Source of the DNA: an uncultured Alphaproteobacteria bacterium
GTDB lineage: Bacteria; Pseudomonadota; Alphaproteobacteria; HIMB59
Reading direction: 5' to 3'
Assembly: GCA_902530745.1 (NCBI GenBank)
Contig: CACABO010000005.1
Coordinates: 1 to 64,000, forward strand
DNA: 64,000 bases
The notes below the pieces were generated by a model, which did no database searches, was not told the DNA's origin, and saw only the letters and a program-made list of their open reading frames with translations. A program made the position numbers and the translations under genes. Positions 26,798 to 34,922 of the stretch are shown one piece after another. Position 1 is the first letter of the stretch. Each line of letters begins with the position of its first letter.

Positions 26798-28189
26798 ATG
26801 GAGAAAAGAACTCATAATTTTTTAAAAGGACTTGGAATTCTTTTTGCTGTTGCTGCTGGGATAGGTACCGCAGTTCTTGGTTATGTAGATAGAACTGATT
26901 GGATACAGGTTGCATTTTACTCTGTAGCTGTTGTTGCCATTATTCTTTGGGGATGGCATTTTTTCTTAGTTAGATGGTCTTATCGATCTTTAGTAAAGGA
27001 AGATGGATCTCAACCTCCTGAAACTACTGAAACCACAAGTAAAAGAAGCCTTTTTTGGGATCTTATTGCAAAGAACTGGATAGCTGTTACGGGATTTTTA
27101 CTTCTTTTAGGTCTTTTTATATTACTGTGTTTTTTGGTACCCGGGTTCTTCTCAGGTAGAACAGTCGTATCAGCAATCATACTATTAGGTTTCTTAATCT
27201 TAGCATTTCTTGCATACAAATTTTTAAATATTAATAAGAGTGTGATAATAGGAGTCGCCGTGCTAGTTGGTCTTTTTATAATAGGATCAGTTTCTATTGA
27301 TGGCTTCTTATCATTGCAGAATATTAAATCTATGTTGGTTTTTGCCTCTTTCTTAGGGCTTGCAACTATTGGACAAACATTAGTTGTGATGTTAGGCGGC
27401 CTAGATTTATCAATACCATTTTTAATTGGCGCAACTAATTTAGGATTAATGTCACTTATTTCACTTGGAGTCCCTCCTTGGCTTGCGTTTATAGTTATTC
27501 TTGCTTTTGGTACGATTGTCGGGCTTTTCAATGGTTTGATAAGTTTTAATCTCCAAGGACAATCATTAATAGTCACGCTAGGAGTTGGGTTCATGGTAGT
27601 TGGGGGAGTACAGATATTGGTGTCACTACCTACAGTTACAGGTGGAACTGTGTTTGGTGTAGTTCCAGACTGGCTAAAAAACCTAGCTTCATTAAATGGA
27701 AAATTTTTTGGTCTTCCAATACCTCCAGTTATCTTAATTTGGATATTGATTTCAATTTTATTAATTGTTGGACTAAGACACACTAAGTGGGGAAGAAACT
27801 TATATGCTGTTGGTGGAAAAAGGTTATCTGCTGACAGATTATCAATTTCTGAGAGAGCATATTGGGTTGGAGTTTATGTCATTAGTGGGTTTACTTCTGC
27901 AGCAACTGGAGCAATGTTACTGGGTTGGAGTGGTGGAGGGTTCATTGGTGTAGGTGATCAATATTTATTTTTAACAGTGGCAGCTGTGGCTGTAGGAGGA
28001 ACTTCTTTATTAGGTGGATATGGAGGATACGGATTTACAGTAATCGGCGTTCTTGCACTTCAAGTCATTAGTACATTTTTGGCTGGACTAGGTTTAAGTT
28101 TTGAGGGGCAACAATTTATATTTGGTCTTCTTATTCTGCCTCTTGTTGCTCTTTATTCAAGAGCACCCCATATAAGGGAGCAAATATAA
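26798..28189 (+). CDS. CUT2-type ABC transporter permease
   Basis: The 463-residue membrane protein carries the RbsC-like permease core from about residue 165. The characteristic VVMLGGLDLSIPFLIGATN and TKWGRNLYAVGGKRLSADR are followed by AVAVGGTSLLGGYGG. The first ~150 residues hold four or so additional helices and a Thr/Glu-rich loop (PPETTETTSKRS), longer than in ordinary family members. It starts 3 bp after the first permease, so the two form a heterodimer with the double ATPase encoded on the other strand. It is the last transporter gene before the rhodopsin. Confidence 0.85.
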   Translation: MEKRTHNFLKGLGILFAVAAGIGTAVLGYVDRTDWIQVAFYSVAVVAIILWGWHFFLVRWSYRSLVKEDGSQPPETTETTSKRSLFWDLIAKNWIAVTGFLLLLGLFILLCFLVPGFFSGRTVVSAIILLGFLILAFLAYKFLNINKSVIIGVAVLVGLFIIGSVSIDGFLSLQNIKSMLVFASFLGLATIGQTLVVMLGGLDLSIPFLIGATNLGLMSLISLGVPPWLAFIVILAFGTIVGLFNGLISFNLQGQSLIVTLGVGFMVVGGVQILVSLPTVTGGTVFGVVPDWLKNLASLNGKFFGLPIPPVILIWILISILLIVGLRHTKWGRNLYAVGGKRLSADRLSISERAYWVGVYVISGFTSAATGAMLLGWSGGGFIGVGDQYLFLTVAAVAVGGTSLLGGYGGYGFTVIGVLALQVISTFLAGLGLSFEGQQFIFGLLILPLVALYSRAPHIREQI

Positions 28190-28288
28190 AAATAATGAGT
28201 TTAATCAACAGATTTTGTCGCTTTTACAATGAATATTTATTTCAAAATATGAAACAAAAATTATTATTAATTAAAGAGGACGGGTAAT

Positions 28289-28321
28289 ATGTACTTAAGA
28301 GGAATAAGTTTTAATGAATAA
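28289..28321 (+). CDS. possible 10-residue leader ORF overlapping the rhodopsin start
   Basis: An ATG at 28289 lies after AGAGGACGGG and opens a ten-codon frame, MYLRGISFNE, ending in TAA at 28319-28321. The stop overlaps the rhodopsin ATG at 28314 in another frame, so ribosomes finishing it could reinitiate on the rhodopsin. The frame is too short for composition to prove coding. It may equally be chance sequence around a second ribosome binding site (AGAGGA). Confidence 0.25.
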   Translation: MYLRGISFNE

Positions 28322-29015
28322 AATGCTTCTCCCTTACGACATTGTAGGGGGGTCTTTCTGGTTAATTTCTGTTGGCATGATTGGTGCCACCTTATTTTTC
28401 TTTTTTGAGCGCAGCAAAGTAAGCTCGAGATTTCATACACCGATGACAATGATAGCTGTTGTATGTTTGATGTCCTCTATACATTATTTCTTCGTAAAAA
28501 ATCTCTGGGTAGTCAGCGGCACCGCCCCAACTTTATTAAGATATATAGATTGGTTTCTTAACTTTCCAATGCTTGTACTTATTTTTTATGCAATGCTTAT
28601 GTCAGTTGTCAAAGTTAAACAAGGCATGTTCTGGAGATTATTGGTTGGAACTTTAGTTTTTGTTGTAGCAGGTTTCTTAGGTGCAGCGGGTTATATGAGC
28701 AAGACATTAGGTTTCATTGTTTGGTTGGCTGGATGGTTGTACATCCTTGGTGAGCTATATGTTGGAGAGGCTGGAAGAGCAAATGCTAGATGTGGAAACG
28801 AAAATGTACAAATGGTTTTCTTCTCGAACAGACTTATTATAACAATTGGATGGGCTATATATCCAATGGGATATTTCATAGAGCATTTGGGTGGGGGTAT
28901 TGATCCCAACAGTGTTAATGTGATTTATAATTTAGCAGACTTTTTAAATAAAATAGTTTTTGGTTTAATAATTTACAAAGCAGCAATACAAGACATGAGA
29001 GTTAATGGAAAATAA
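28314..29015 (+). CDS. proteorhodopsin-family microbial rhodopsin with non-canonical helix-C motif
   Basis: A seven-helix retinal protein of 233 residues. Alignment to green proteorhodopsin from memory gives Lys213 (Schiff base, in LADFLNK), Asp209, Arg76, the counterion Asp79 in RYIDW, His57 for the His-Asp pair, and Leu87 at the tuning position, which predicts green absorption. The usual DTE triad reads Asp79-Asn83-Ile90: the carboxylic proton donor is missing and Thr is Asn. The helix-D/E Glu of proteorhodopsin is also Ala (FLGAAG). So it could be a slow pump, a sensor or something else. AGAGGA precedes the ATG. It lies 124 bp after the permease and 27 bp before a flotillin-like gene. No retinal synthesis genes are in the window. 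Confidence 0.92.
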   Translation: MNKMLLPYDIVGGSFWLISVGMIGATLFFFFERSKVSSRFHTPMTMIAVVCLMSSIHYFFVKNLWVVSGTAPTLLRYIDWFLNFPMLVLIFYAMLMSVVKVKQGMFWRLLVGTLVFVVAGFLGAAGYMSKTLGFIVWLAGWLYILGELYVGEAGRANARCGNENVQMVFFSNRLIITIGWAIYPMGYFIEHLGGGIDPNSVNVIYNLADFLNKIVFGLIIYKAAIQDMRVNGK

Positions 29016-29042
29016 CATCAACTTAGGAGGTGATAAATAGGT

Positions 29043-31031
29043 ATGAACATTACTAGTGGTGCAGATATTATTGCAATAATAATCTTAATAGCGTTAGCAA
29101 TAGCAATTATAGTTTACTTGCTACATTGGCTGTACAGGCGTTCCTCAAAGGAAATAGCGTTTGTTAGAACTGGTATGGGTGGTGAACAAGTTGTGATCAG
29201 CGGAGGTGCCTTCGTTTTACCTATTATTCATAACATTACCTCAGTGGGTATGAAAACTCTTTGTATAGAGGTTCAACGAAACGGCAGTAAATCTTTTATT
29301 ACAAAAAATAGAATGAGGGCAGAAGTAACGGCTGAATTCTATGTAAGAGTAGCTCCTACAACTGAAGCAGTCTCAATAGCCGCGCAAACATTGGGAAATA
29401 GAACATTAGAGCCTGATCATTTAAAGGAGCTTGTTCAAGGTCGATTTGTTGATGGATTAGGTGTTGTAGCCGCAAAAATGAGCCTTGATGAAATTCAAGA
29501 GAATAGATCTGAGTACATTAAAAATGTTGCAGCTCATGTTGAAGAAGCCATTAAGCACACTGGTTTGGAGTTAGAGACTGTTTCATTGACATCTCTTAAC
29601 CAAGCACCCGTGGGTGTATTCGACCCTTCAAATACATTTGATGCTGAGGGTTTAACTCAAATAACAGAATTTACTCAGTCACGTAAAAAGAAAAGAAATG
29701 ATATTGAGAAAGATACAGAGGTAAGTATTCGAAATAAAAACCTCCAGTCTATCAAGCAAACTCTTGAAATTGAAAAAGAGGAAGAATTTTCAAAGTATCA
29801 ACAAAAACGTGAAATCGAACAACAAAGAGCTATTGAAAATACTGAGACAGTAAAAACAAAAGCTGAGAAAGACAAAGAGTCTGAGCTGGCTGAAATCTCT
29901 TCAGAAAAAGATATTGAGATTGCAAAGATTAGCAAGAAAGACTTTGTTGAGATGGAAAAAAGTTTACAAGAAACTAAACTTATCCAAGAAATTGAGAAAA
30001 GAAGAAAAGAACAAAATGAGTTTAAACAACAAACTTCTATCGAGATTAAACAAAAAGATATTGAGACAGAAAAAACTATTCTTGAATTAGAAAGAGATGT
30101 TGAATTCAGTCGTCTAGAAAAACAAAGATCAGTTGATATCAAACTTGCTGAGGAAAAAGCTCAAACAGCAAAAGAAGAAGCTAGAAAAAGGTATGAGTCT
30201 GAAGAGGCTTATATTATGGCTGAGGAGCAAATTAAAAATGCAAAAACTGCTCAACAGAAAAATGTTGATGCGTTCAAAATTGCTGCTGAGCAAGAGACAA
30301 GAGTCTTAGATATTGAAAAGGCAAAAAGAATAGAAATTGAAGAAAAGCAAAAACAAATGGAAGTTCTAGAAAAATCTAAGTCAGTCTTAAAAACTAAAAT
30401 GGAAGAAGAAAATGCTCGCGCTAAGGCTGTAGAAGCTGAGGAAAAAGTAAACACCATTAGAGATGTTGAACAAGCTGAGAAGACAAAAGCTCTTGGAGTA
30501 ATAGACGCTAGTAAAAATGCTGAGAGAGAAAAGTTAGCATCGATGGCTGCAAAAATTAGATATGAAATTGAAGCAGCTGGCAAAAAAGCCCTAAATGAAG
30601 CGGAAAATGCTAGAAGTGATGCAAGTAGAAGAAGTGCACTTAGACAAAAACTCGCTGAAAAAATTGAGGGTATTATTAGAGAATGGGTTAGACCAATGCA
30701 AAACATTGACTCAATTAAAGTTGTCGATGTAAATGGATTACCTGGATTTAGTCAAGGAGGAGGTGCTGAAGGAAGCGGCAACGCTGATAACCCCTCTGCG
30801 TCCTCAGGTGGATATTCCAAAAAAGGATCTTTAGCAGATAATGTTGTGAATTCTGCTCTTCGATATAGAGCACAACAGCCGTTCTTAGATAGTCTTTTAA
30901 AAGAAATTGGTATGTCGCCCGGTGAGGCAAGTAATATCAGGAATATTTTAGGTGACTACGATGATCCTAAGAAGGACAAGCATATGAGATTTGATGAACA
31001 AGCCACAAAGACACCCAGGAAAAAGAAATAG
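29043..31031 (+). CDS. flotillin-like SPFH domain protein
   Basis: The 662-residue protein has one N-terminal membrane helix (IIAIIILIALAIAIIVYLLHWL, about 9-30). An SPFH/band-7 domain follows (about 35-200, with SKEIAFVRTGMGGEQVVISG and the LEPDHLKELVQGRFVDGLG segment). A very long Glu/Lys/Ala coiled coil spans about 215-560, then comes a Gly/Ser-rich linker near 575-600 and a polar tail. This is the flotillin architecture; such proteins assemble into rings or membrane microdomains on the cytoplasmic face. The ribosome site TAGGAGGTGAT at 29024-29034 is an almost full anti-SD match, implying high expression. No nfeD gene is adjacent. It is probably co-transcribed with the rhodopsin. Confidence 0.9.
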   Translation: MNITSGADIIAIIILIALAIAIIVYLLHWLYRRSSKEIAFVRTGMGGEQVVISGGAFVLPIIHNITSVGMKTLCIEVQRNGSKSFITKNRMRAEVTAEFYVRVAPTTEAVSIAAQTLGNRTLEPDHLKELVQGRFVDGLGVVAAKMSLDEIQENRSEYIKNVAAHVEEAIKHTGLELETVSLTSLNQAPVGVFDPSNTFDAEGLTQITEFTQSRKKKRNDIEKDTEVSIRNKNLQSIKQTLEIEKEEEFSKYQQKREIEQQRAIENTETVKTKAEKDKESELAEISSEKDIEIAKISKKDFVEMEKSLQETKLIQEIEKRRKEQNEFKQQTSIEIKQKDIETEKTILELERDVEFSRLEKQRSVDIKLAEEKAQTAKEEARKRYESEEAYIMAEEQIKNAKTAQQKNVDAFKIAAEQETRVLDIEKAKRIEIEEKQKQMEVLEKSKSVLKTKMEEENARAKAVEAEEKVNTIRDVEQAEKTKALGVIDASKNAEREKLASMAAKIRYEIEAAGKKALNEAENARSDASRRSALRQKLAEKIEGIIREWVRPMQNIDSIKVVDVNGLPGFSQGGGAEGSGNADNPSASSGGYSKKGSLADNVVNSALRYRAQQPFLDSLLKEIGMSPGEASNIRNILGDYDDPKKDKHMRFDEQATKTPRKKK

Positions 31032-31040
31032 GTATAAAAC

Positions 31041-31430
31041 ATGAGTATAGATTTAAAATCCTGGGCAAAAAAATATAAAGAGCTTACTGAAAAAGATGAA
31101 ACCATAAAAGCGATGGCTAAATATTATACTTGTTCATTTCTTTTCGACATGGGTAGTGTGAAAGTAATTATCGAGATGCATGATGGAAAGGTAAAAAATA
31201 TTAATACCAACCCTGGAGGTTTAGATCCATATGACTTTGCATTAAGGGCATCAGAGCAAACATGGAGAGAGTTTGCAAAGCCTGTTCCAAAACCTATGTT
31301 TCATGGTATCTATGCAGCCTCATTTAGAGAAGACCTTAAAATCGAGGGCAATCATTTAGTCTTAATGCAAAATCTTAGAAACTTTACTGTTCAATTTGAA
31401 TTGCTAAGACAATCAGGAGTCCCAGTATGA
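31041..31430 (+). CDS. small soluble protein, possibly SCP2-like
   Basis: A 129-residue protein, 9 bp downstream of the flotillin gene. The alternating pattern around CSFLFDMGSVKVIIEMHDGKVK and a later helical segment (DFALRASEQTWREFAK) resemble SCP2 sterol-carrier-like lipid-binding folds, but I see no decisive motif. It lacks a signal peptide and membrane segments. Position between flotillin and the alpha/beta hydrolase suggests a role in the same operon. The SCP2 suggestion is tentative. Confidence 0.6.
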   Translation: MSIDLKSWAKKYKELTEKDETIKAMAKYYTCSFLFDMGSVKVIIEMHDGKVKNINTNPGGLDPYDFALRASEQTWREFAKPVPKPMFHGIYAASFREDLKIEGNHLVLMQNLRNFTVQFELLRQSGVPV

Positions 31431-31455
31431 TCAAGACAATTGAAAGGAAAAATTT

Positions 31456-32319
31456 ATGGCAGTAAAACATCATGACCCAATAGGTAGATACGTTACCATC
31501 GAGGTAGATGGTCAACAGTATAAAGTCTTTTATCTTTCAAATGGAAAAGGCACTCCATTAGTATGTCAGCATACTGCTGGATGCCACAATCATCAGTGGA
31601 GAGGATTACTGGAAGATGAAGAAATTACTCAAAATTATCAAGTTATCGCTTACGACCTTCCAAGACATGGTAAATCAGATCCACCTCATAATACAGAATG
31701 GTGGAAAGAGGAGTACAAATTAACAGCAGAGCATTACTGTAATTTTATTGTAGAACTTTGTAAGGCCTTAGACCTTGAAAACCCTATATTTATGGGTTCT
31801 TCTTTTGGAGGAAACGTGGCTCTTCAATTAGCTCTGAAGTATCCTAATAAATTTAAAGCTGTCATTCCTGTCGAGGCTGCGCATTATTCCCCTGGCTTTT
31901 ATATTGATTGGTGGAGGCATCCTCATGCCAATGCAGCTCAAGTGTGTGGTAGTGGTGTTTGGGATTTAATGGCCCCACAATCTCCAGATATGGATAGATG
32001 GTTAACTTGGCATTATTACACTCAAGGATCAGAGGCTTTTAAAGGAGACCTTCATTTTTATTCAGTTGATCATGATTTAAGAGATGAGCTTCAAAATATC
32101 GATGGTCACAAGTGCCCTGTTATCATGCTGACTGGTACTTATGACTACCTAACCCCTCCCGAAGCAACAGAAGATACTGCCAGACAAATAAAAGGAGGAG
32201 TTTATATTGAAATGAGAGATATTGGTCATTTCCCGATGAGTGAAAACCATGAAGTCTTTAGAGTATATTTATTAGAGGCACTCAGAATTATTAAGGAAAA
32301 GACTGATTACAACTCTTAA
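31456..32319 (+). CDS. alpha/beta fold hydrolase
   Basis: A 287-residue alpha/beta hydrolase. The nucleophile elbow GSSFGG at 114-119 places Ser116 as nucleophile. HTAGCHNHQWRG near 39-50 forms the oxyanion region, YDLPRHGKSDPP follows, and MLTGTYDYLTP and DIGHFPMSENHE supply the likely Asp and His. It has no signal peptide, so it acts in the cytoplasm on an ester, amide or C-C substrate. It stands directly upstream of a sodium symporter and the dimethylformamidase-like subunits, so it may process the same imported compound (inference). Confidence 0.88.
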   Translation: MAVKHHDPIGRYVTIEVDGQQYKVFYLSNGKGTPLVCQHTAGCHNHQWRGLLEDEEITQNYQVIAYDLPRHGKSDPPHNTEWWKEEYKLTAEHYCNFIVELCKALDLENPIFMGSSFGGNVALQLALKYPNKFKAVIPVEAAHYSPGFYIDWWRHPHANAAQVCGSGVWDLMAPQSPDMDRWLTWHYYTQGSEAFKGDLHFYSVDHDLRDELQNIDGHKCPVIMLTGTYDYLTPPEATEDTARQIKGGVYIEMRDIGHFPMSENHEVFRVYLLEALRIIKEKTDYNS

Positions 32320-32333
32320 TTCAAGTTTGAGTT

Positions 32334-34388
32334 ATGGTCGCTAATCTTTATTGGTTTTTTTTCTTTCTTGTCCTATATATAAGCTTTTGTCTTTTTTGGG
32401 GAGCTAGAACTCTTAGAAAAAATAAAACCCCTGAGGCTTACTATTTAGCAGATAGAAGTGTATCTCCTTGGGTATTCTTTTTCTCTGCAACAGTAACTAC
32501 ATTTGCAGGCATAACTATCATTTCTTTTCCATCATTAATTTACGCAGATGGATACTCTTTTCTAGCTACTGCTGCAATTGTAATAACAATTCCTCTCGGA
32601 AGTATACTATTTTTTAAAAGACAGTGGATGCTAAGTAGAAAATTTAATTTTATCACTCCAGGAGAGATGTATTATAAATATTATCAAAGTAATACTCTTA
32701 GAATTGTAGTACTAATAATTGGATTATTTTTTGCTGTTCCATTTCTTGGTATAATTATTGGATCAACAGGTAATGTTGTAGAGTTTATTAGCGGAGGTGA
32801 AATAACTAGAGACTCTGCAATGTGGGCACTAACTGCTGTTGTCTTATTTTATATAGTATCTGGTGGATTTAAACCCATGGTGAGTGTAAGCGTTGTTCAA
32901 TCATGGTTATTTTTTGTTTTTTTCTTAGCACTTGGTGTTGGTGTATTTAATTACTTAGGAGGTTTAAGTTTTTTTGAAGACCTATCTATGGCGAATAGCT
33001 TTATATCTTTCGGAGCTTGGGGAACTACTGGAGGTTACGGAGGCGGTGATATTTCAGGATATTTCAACGTTCCTGGTGTAATTCAGTGGGTTGCAGGTAT
33101 TGGAAAAAACAACCCTTTAGGAGGACCCTGGACAGCAGTTATGATTTTATCCTTTACTCTCTCTTATATGGGTATTGTGCTTTCTCCTACATTTTCTATG
33201 TGGAGCTATTCAGTAAAATCACCGAGGTCATTTTATTTTTATCAAGTTTGGGGTTCAGGTGCTGTTGTTGGAATATTTTTATTTATATTCGCCCCTTTAT
33301 TAGGTGTAGGGGCACATCTTCTTGGAGCTAATAGTATTGTTAATTCAAATGGTTTTGCCATTAACCAAATATTCCCTGAGCTAAGTCTACAAAATATATC
33401 ATCTTTAATTTATGTGTTTGTTGAAAGTTTCAGTAATCTCTCACCAATCATTGTTGGATTTTTAGCAATATCCATAATTGCTGCTCTTCAATCTACATTA
33501 TCTGCTTTTTTAATGACCTCAGGCAGCATGGTGGCAAGAGATCTCTATAGACCATATATCGATAGTAACCCTACATGGAAAAGGGAGTTATTAGTTGCTA
33601 GGTTAGCGATGTTGTTATTAAGCTTAGCGGCACTGTATCTTGCAACTTTTTTTGAAACTTCTCTAATATTACTTGGTGGATTAGCAATCGCTTTTGGTTT
33701 CCAATTGTTTCCTGTTTTACTTGGAATGCTATGGTTTAAATGGATCACAAGGGGTGGGGCAATTCTTGGACTCATAACCGGATTAGGTTTTGTAACTTTA
33801 GCTGAAACTTTTGGTCATAAGCTAACAGGAAATTCTCTTCCTTGGGGGCGATGGCCACTTACAATCTACTCTGGGTTATGGGGTTTATTCTTTAATGTGA
33901 TTGTATGTTTTTTATCCTCTATATTTGCAAGTAATGATACAGATAAAGAACATCGAGCGTCATTTCATAATTTTTTAAATGAACATATGGGTATTCACCC
34001 ATCAAGAAAAAAAATAAAATCTCTTGCTTATGTCTTCTTTTTAATTTGGGCATTCTTTTCTATCGGCCCAGGTTTAATTTTCGGAAACTTAATATTTGGT
34101 AGTGCGGATCAAAGTTATGATAATTGGGTGATGGGAGTCCCTTCACTATGGGCTTACCAAATAATTTGGTGGGTAGCGGGTATATTTCTAATTTGGTTTT
34201 TAGCCAATAAGATGGACTTATCGACTTTGCCAAAAAAACCCATACTAAATGGTGATGAACATTTGGCACCTGACGATGTTGAGGAGCAAGGAAACTATAT
34301 TGACAGAATGGGAGGAGGGTATGGTTGGCCACTTATATTAATAGGTATGGCTGTGGCAACTGTAATACTTTCCGTTTATGCATTATGA
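32334..34388 (+). CDS. sodium:solute symporter family transporter
   Basis: The 684-residue protein has about 13-15 membrane helices and the SSS-family hallmarks ARTLRKNKTPEAYYLADRSV at the N-terminus, SATVTTFAGITII and a long helix-5/6 region (GLFFAVPFLGIIIGSTGNVV). It should import an organic solute with sodium. It starts 14 bp after the alpha/beta hydrolase and precedes the dimethylformamidase genes by 105 bp. This suggests it brings in their substrate or a precursor. The substrate cannot be read from sequence; the family also carries proline, pantothenate, sugars and carboxylates. Confidence 0.88.
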   Translation: MVANLYWFFFFLVLYISFCLFWGARTLRKNKTPEAYYLADRSVSPWVFFFSATVTTFAGITIISFPSLIYADGYSFLATAAIVITIPLGSILFFKRQWMLSRKFNFITPGEMYYKYYQSNTLRIVVLIIGLFFAVPFLGIIIGSTGNVVEFISGGEITRDSAMWALTAVVLFYIVSGGFKPMVSVSVVQSWLFFVFFLALGVGVFNYLGGLSFFEDLSMANSFISFGAWGTTGGYGGGDISGYFNVPGVIQWVAGIGKNNPLGGPWTAVMILSFTLSYMGIVLSPTFSMWSYSVKSPRSFYFYQVWGSGAVVGIFLFIFAPLLGVGAHLLGANSIVNSNGFAINQIFPELSLQNISSLIYVFVESFSNLSPIIVGFLAISIIAALQSTLSAFLMTSGSMVARDLYRPYIDSNPTWKRELLVARLAMLLLSLAALYLATFFETSLILLGGLAIAFGFQLFPVLLGMLWFKWITRGGAILGLITGLGFVTLAETFGHKLTGNSLPWGRWPLTIYSGLWGLFFNVIVCFLSSIFASNDTDKEHRASFHNFLNEHMGIHPSRKKIKSLAYVFFLIWAFFSIGPGLIFGNLIFGSADQSYDNWVMGVPSLWAYQIIWWVAGIFLIWFLANKMDLSTLPKKPILNGDEHLAPDDVEEQGNYIDRMGGGYGWPLILIGMAVATVILSVYAL

Positions 34389-34493
34389 TGATAAAGTACT
34401 TAAAACTGAGGAGGAATAAGAATTTTTCGTATTGTGTTTCATTATTTGGAACAAAAAACTGTGCGAAAGGTTAACTATATCTAAAATAGAATT
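34389..34493 (+). promoter_or_regulatory. 105-bp gap with an orphan ribosome binding site before the dimethylformamidase genes
   Basis: The gap holds a strong SD-like GAGGAGGAA at about 34410-34418 that is not followed by an ATG at normal distance. The next possible starts are out of frame with the amidohydrolase gene. It could mark a lost or very short gene, or be part of a leader. The ATG at 34494 itself has no clear SD. No hairpin terminator is visible, so transcription may continue from the symporter. Confidence 0.3.
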
Positions 34494-34922
34494 ATGTCTG
34501 ATTACAGCTATAAGCACCCGTCAAACGTCCAATTAAATAAAGGGCATAAACACACTGATGATTTTATTACCAAAAAATACATATTAAAAATGTTGAGAGA
34601 TCCTCAAAAATTAAAATCTCTAATTGAAGAGCATAGAGCAACTCCAATTGGAAGGGCTGCTACTCGAGACCACGGTGTTATTCAGCACAGTCAAGATCTC
34701 CAAACACTTTTAGATAAGTTAAGAAGAGGAAGTAAAGAAAATGGTTTTGTAACTGTTTGTTTAAGAAGGCATGAAGATTATAGAGTTGGAATAACAACAG
34801 GAGTTAGAGGTGAGCCAGTTGAAATTACTGAAGACTCTTATTCATCTGAGGAAGCATGTGAACATGCAATATTTTTAAAAAGAATTAACAGACTACTTGA
34901 GGAGTATAGCGGGGAAGAGTAA
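34494..34922 (+). CDS. N,N-dimethylformamidase small (alpha) subunit-like protein
   Basis: A 142-residue soluble protein whose length and position fit the small subunit (about 15 kDa) of N,N-dimethylformamidase. That enzyme hydrolyses the amide to dimethylamine and formate as an alpha2beta2 complex or higher oligomer. Segments such as LRDPQKLKSLIEEHRATPIG and EACEHAIFLKRINRLLEEY are helical and charged. Its last base is the first base of the large-subunit gene (TAATG), the usual arrangement for obligate partners. The call rests mainly on the much clearer large subunit. Confidence 0.75.
   Translation: MSDYSYKHPSNVQLNKGHKHTDDFITKKYILKMLRDPQKLKSLIEEHRATPIGRAATRDHGVIQHSQDLQTLLDKLRRGSKENGFVTVCLRRHEDYRVGITTGVRGEPVEITEDSYSSEEACEHAIFLKRINRLLEEYSGEE

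Noticed and set aside
27010-27783. 257-codon open frame on the minus strand opposite the second CUT2 permease
   Set aside because: It is the shadow of a long hydrophobic gene, with a Pro/Thr/Lys-rich composition typical of antisense frames and no start or operon context.
29798-30706. Ser/Phe/Leu-rich minus-strand frames opposite the flotillin coiled coil
   Set aside because: Antisense of a Glu/Lys/Ala-rich coiled coil always gives Ser/Phe/Leu-rich open frames; no independent signal.
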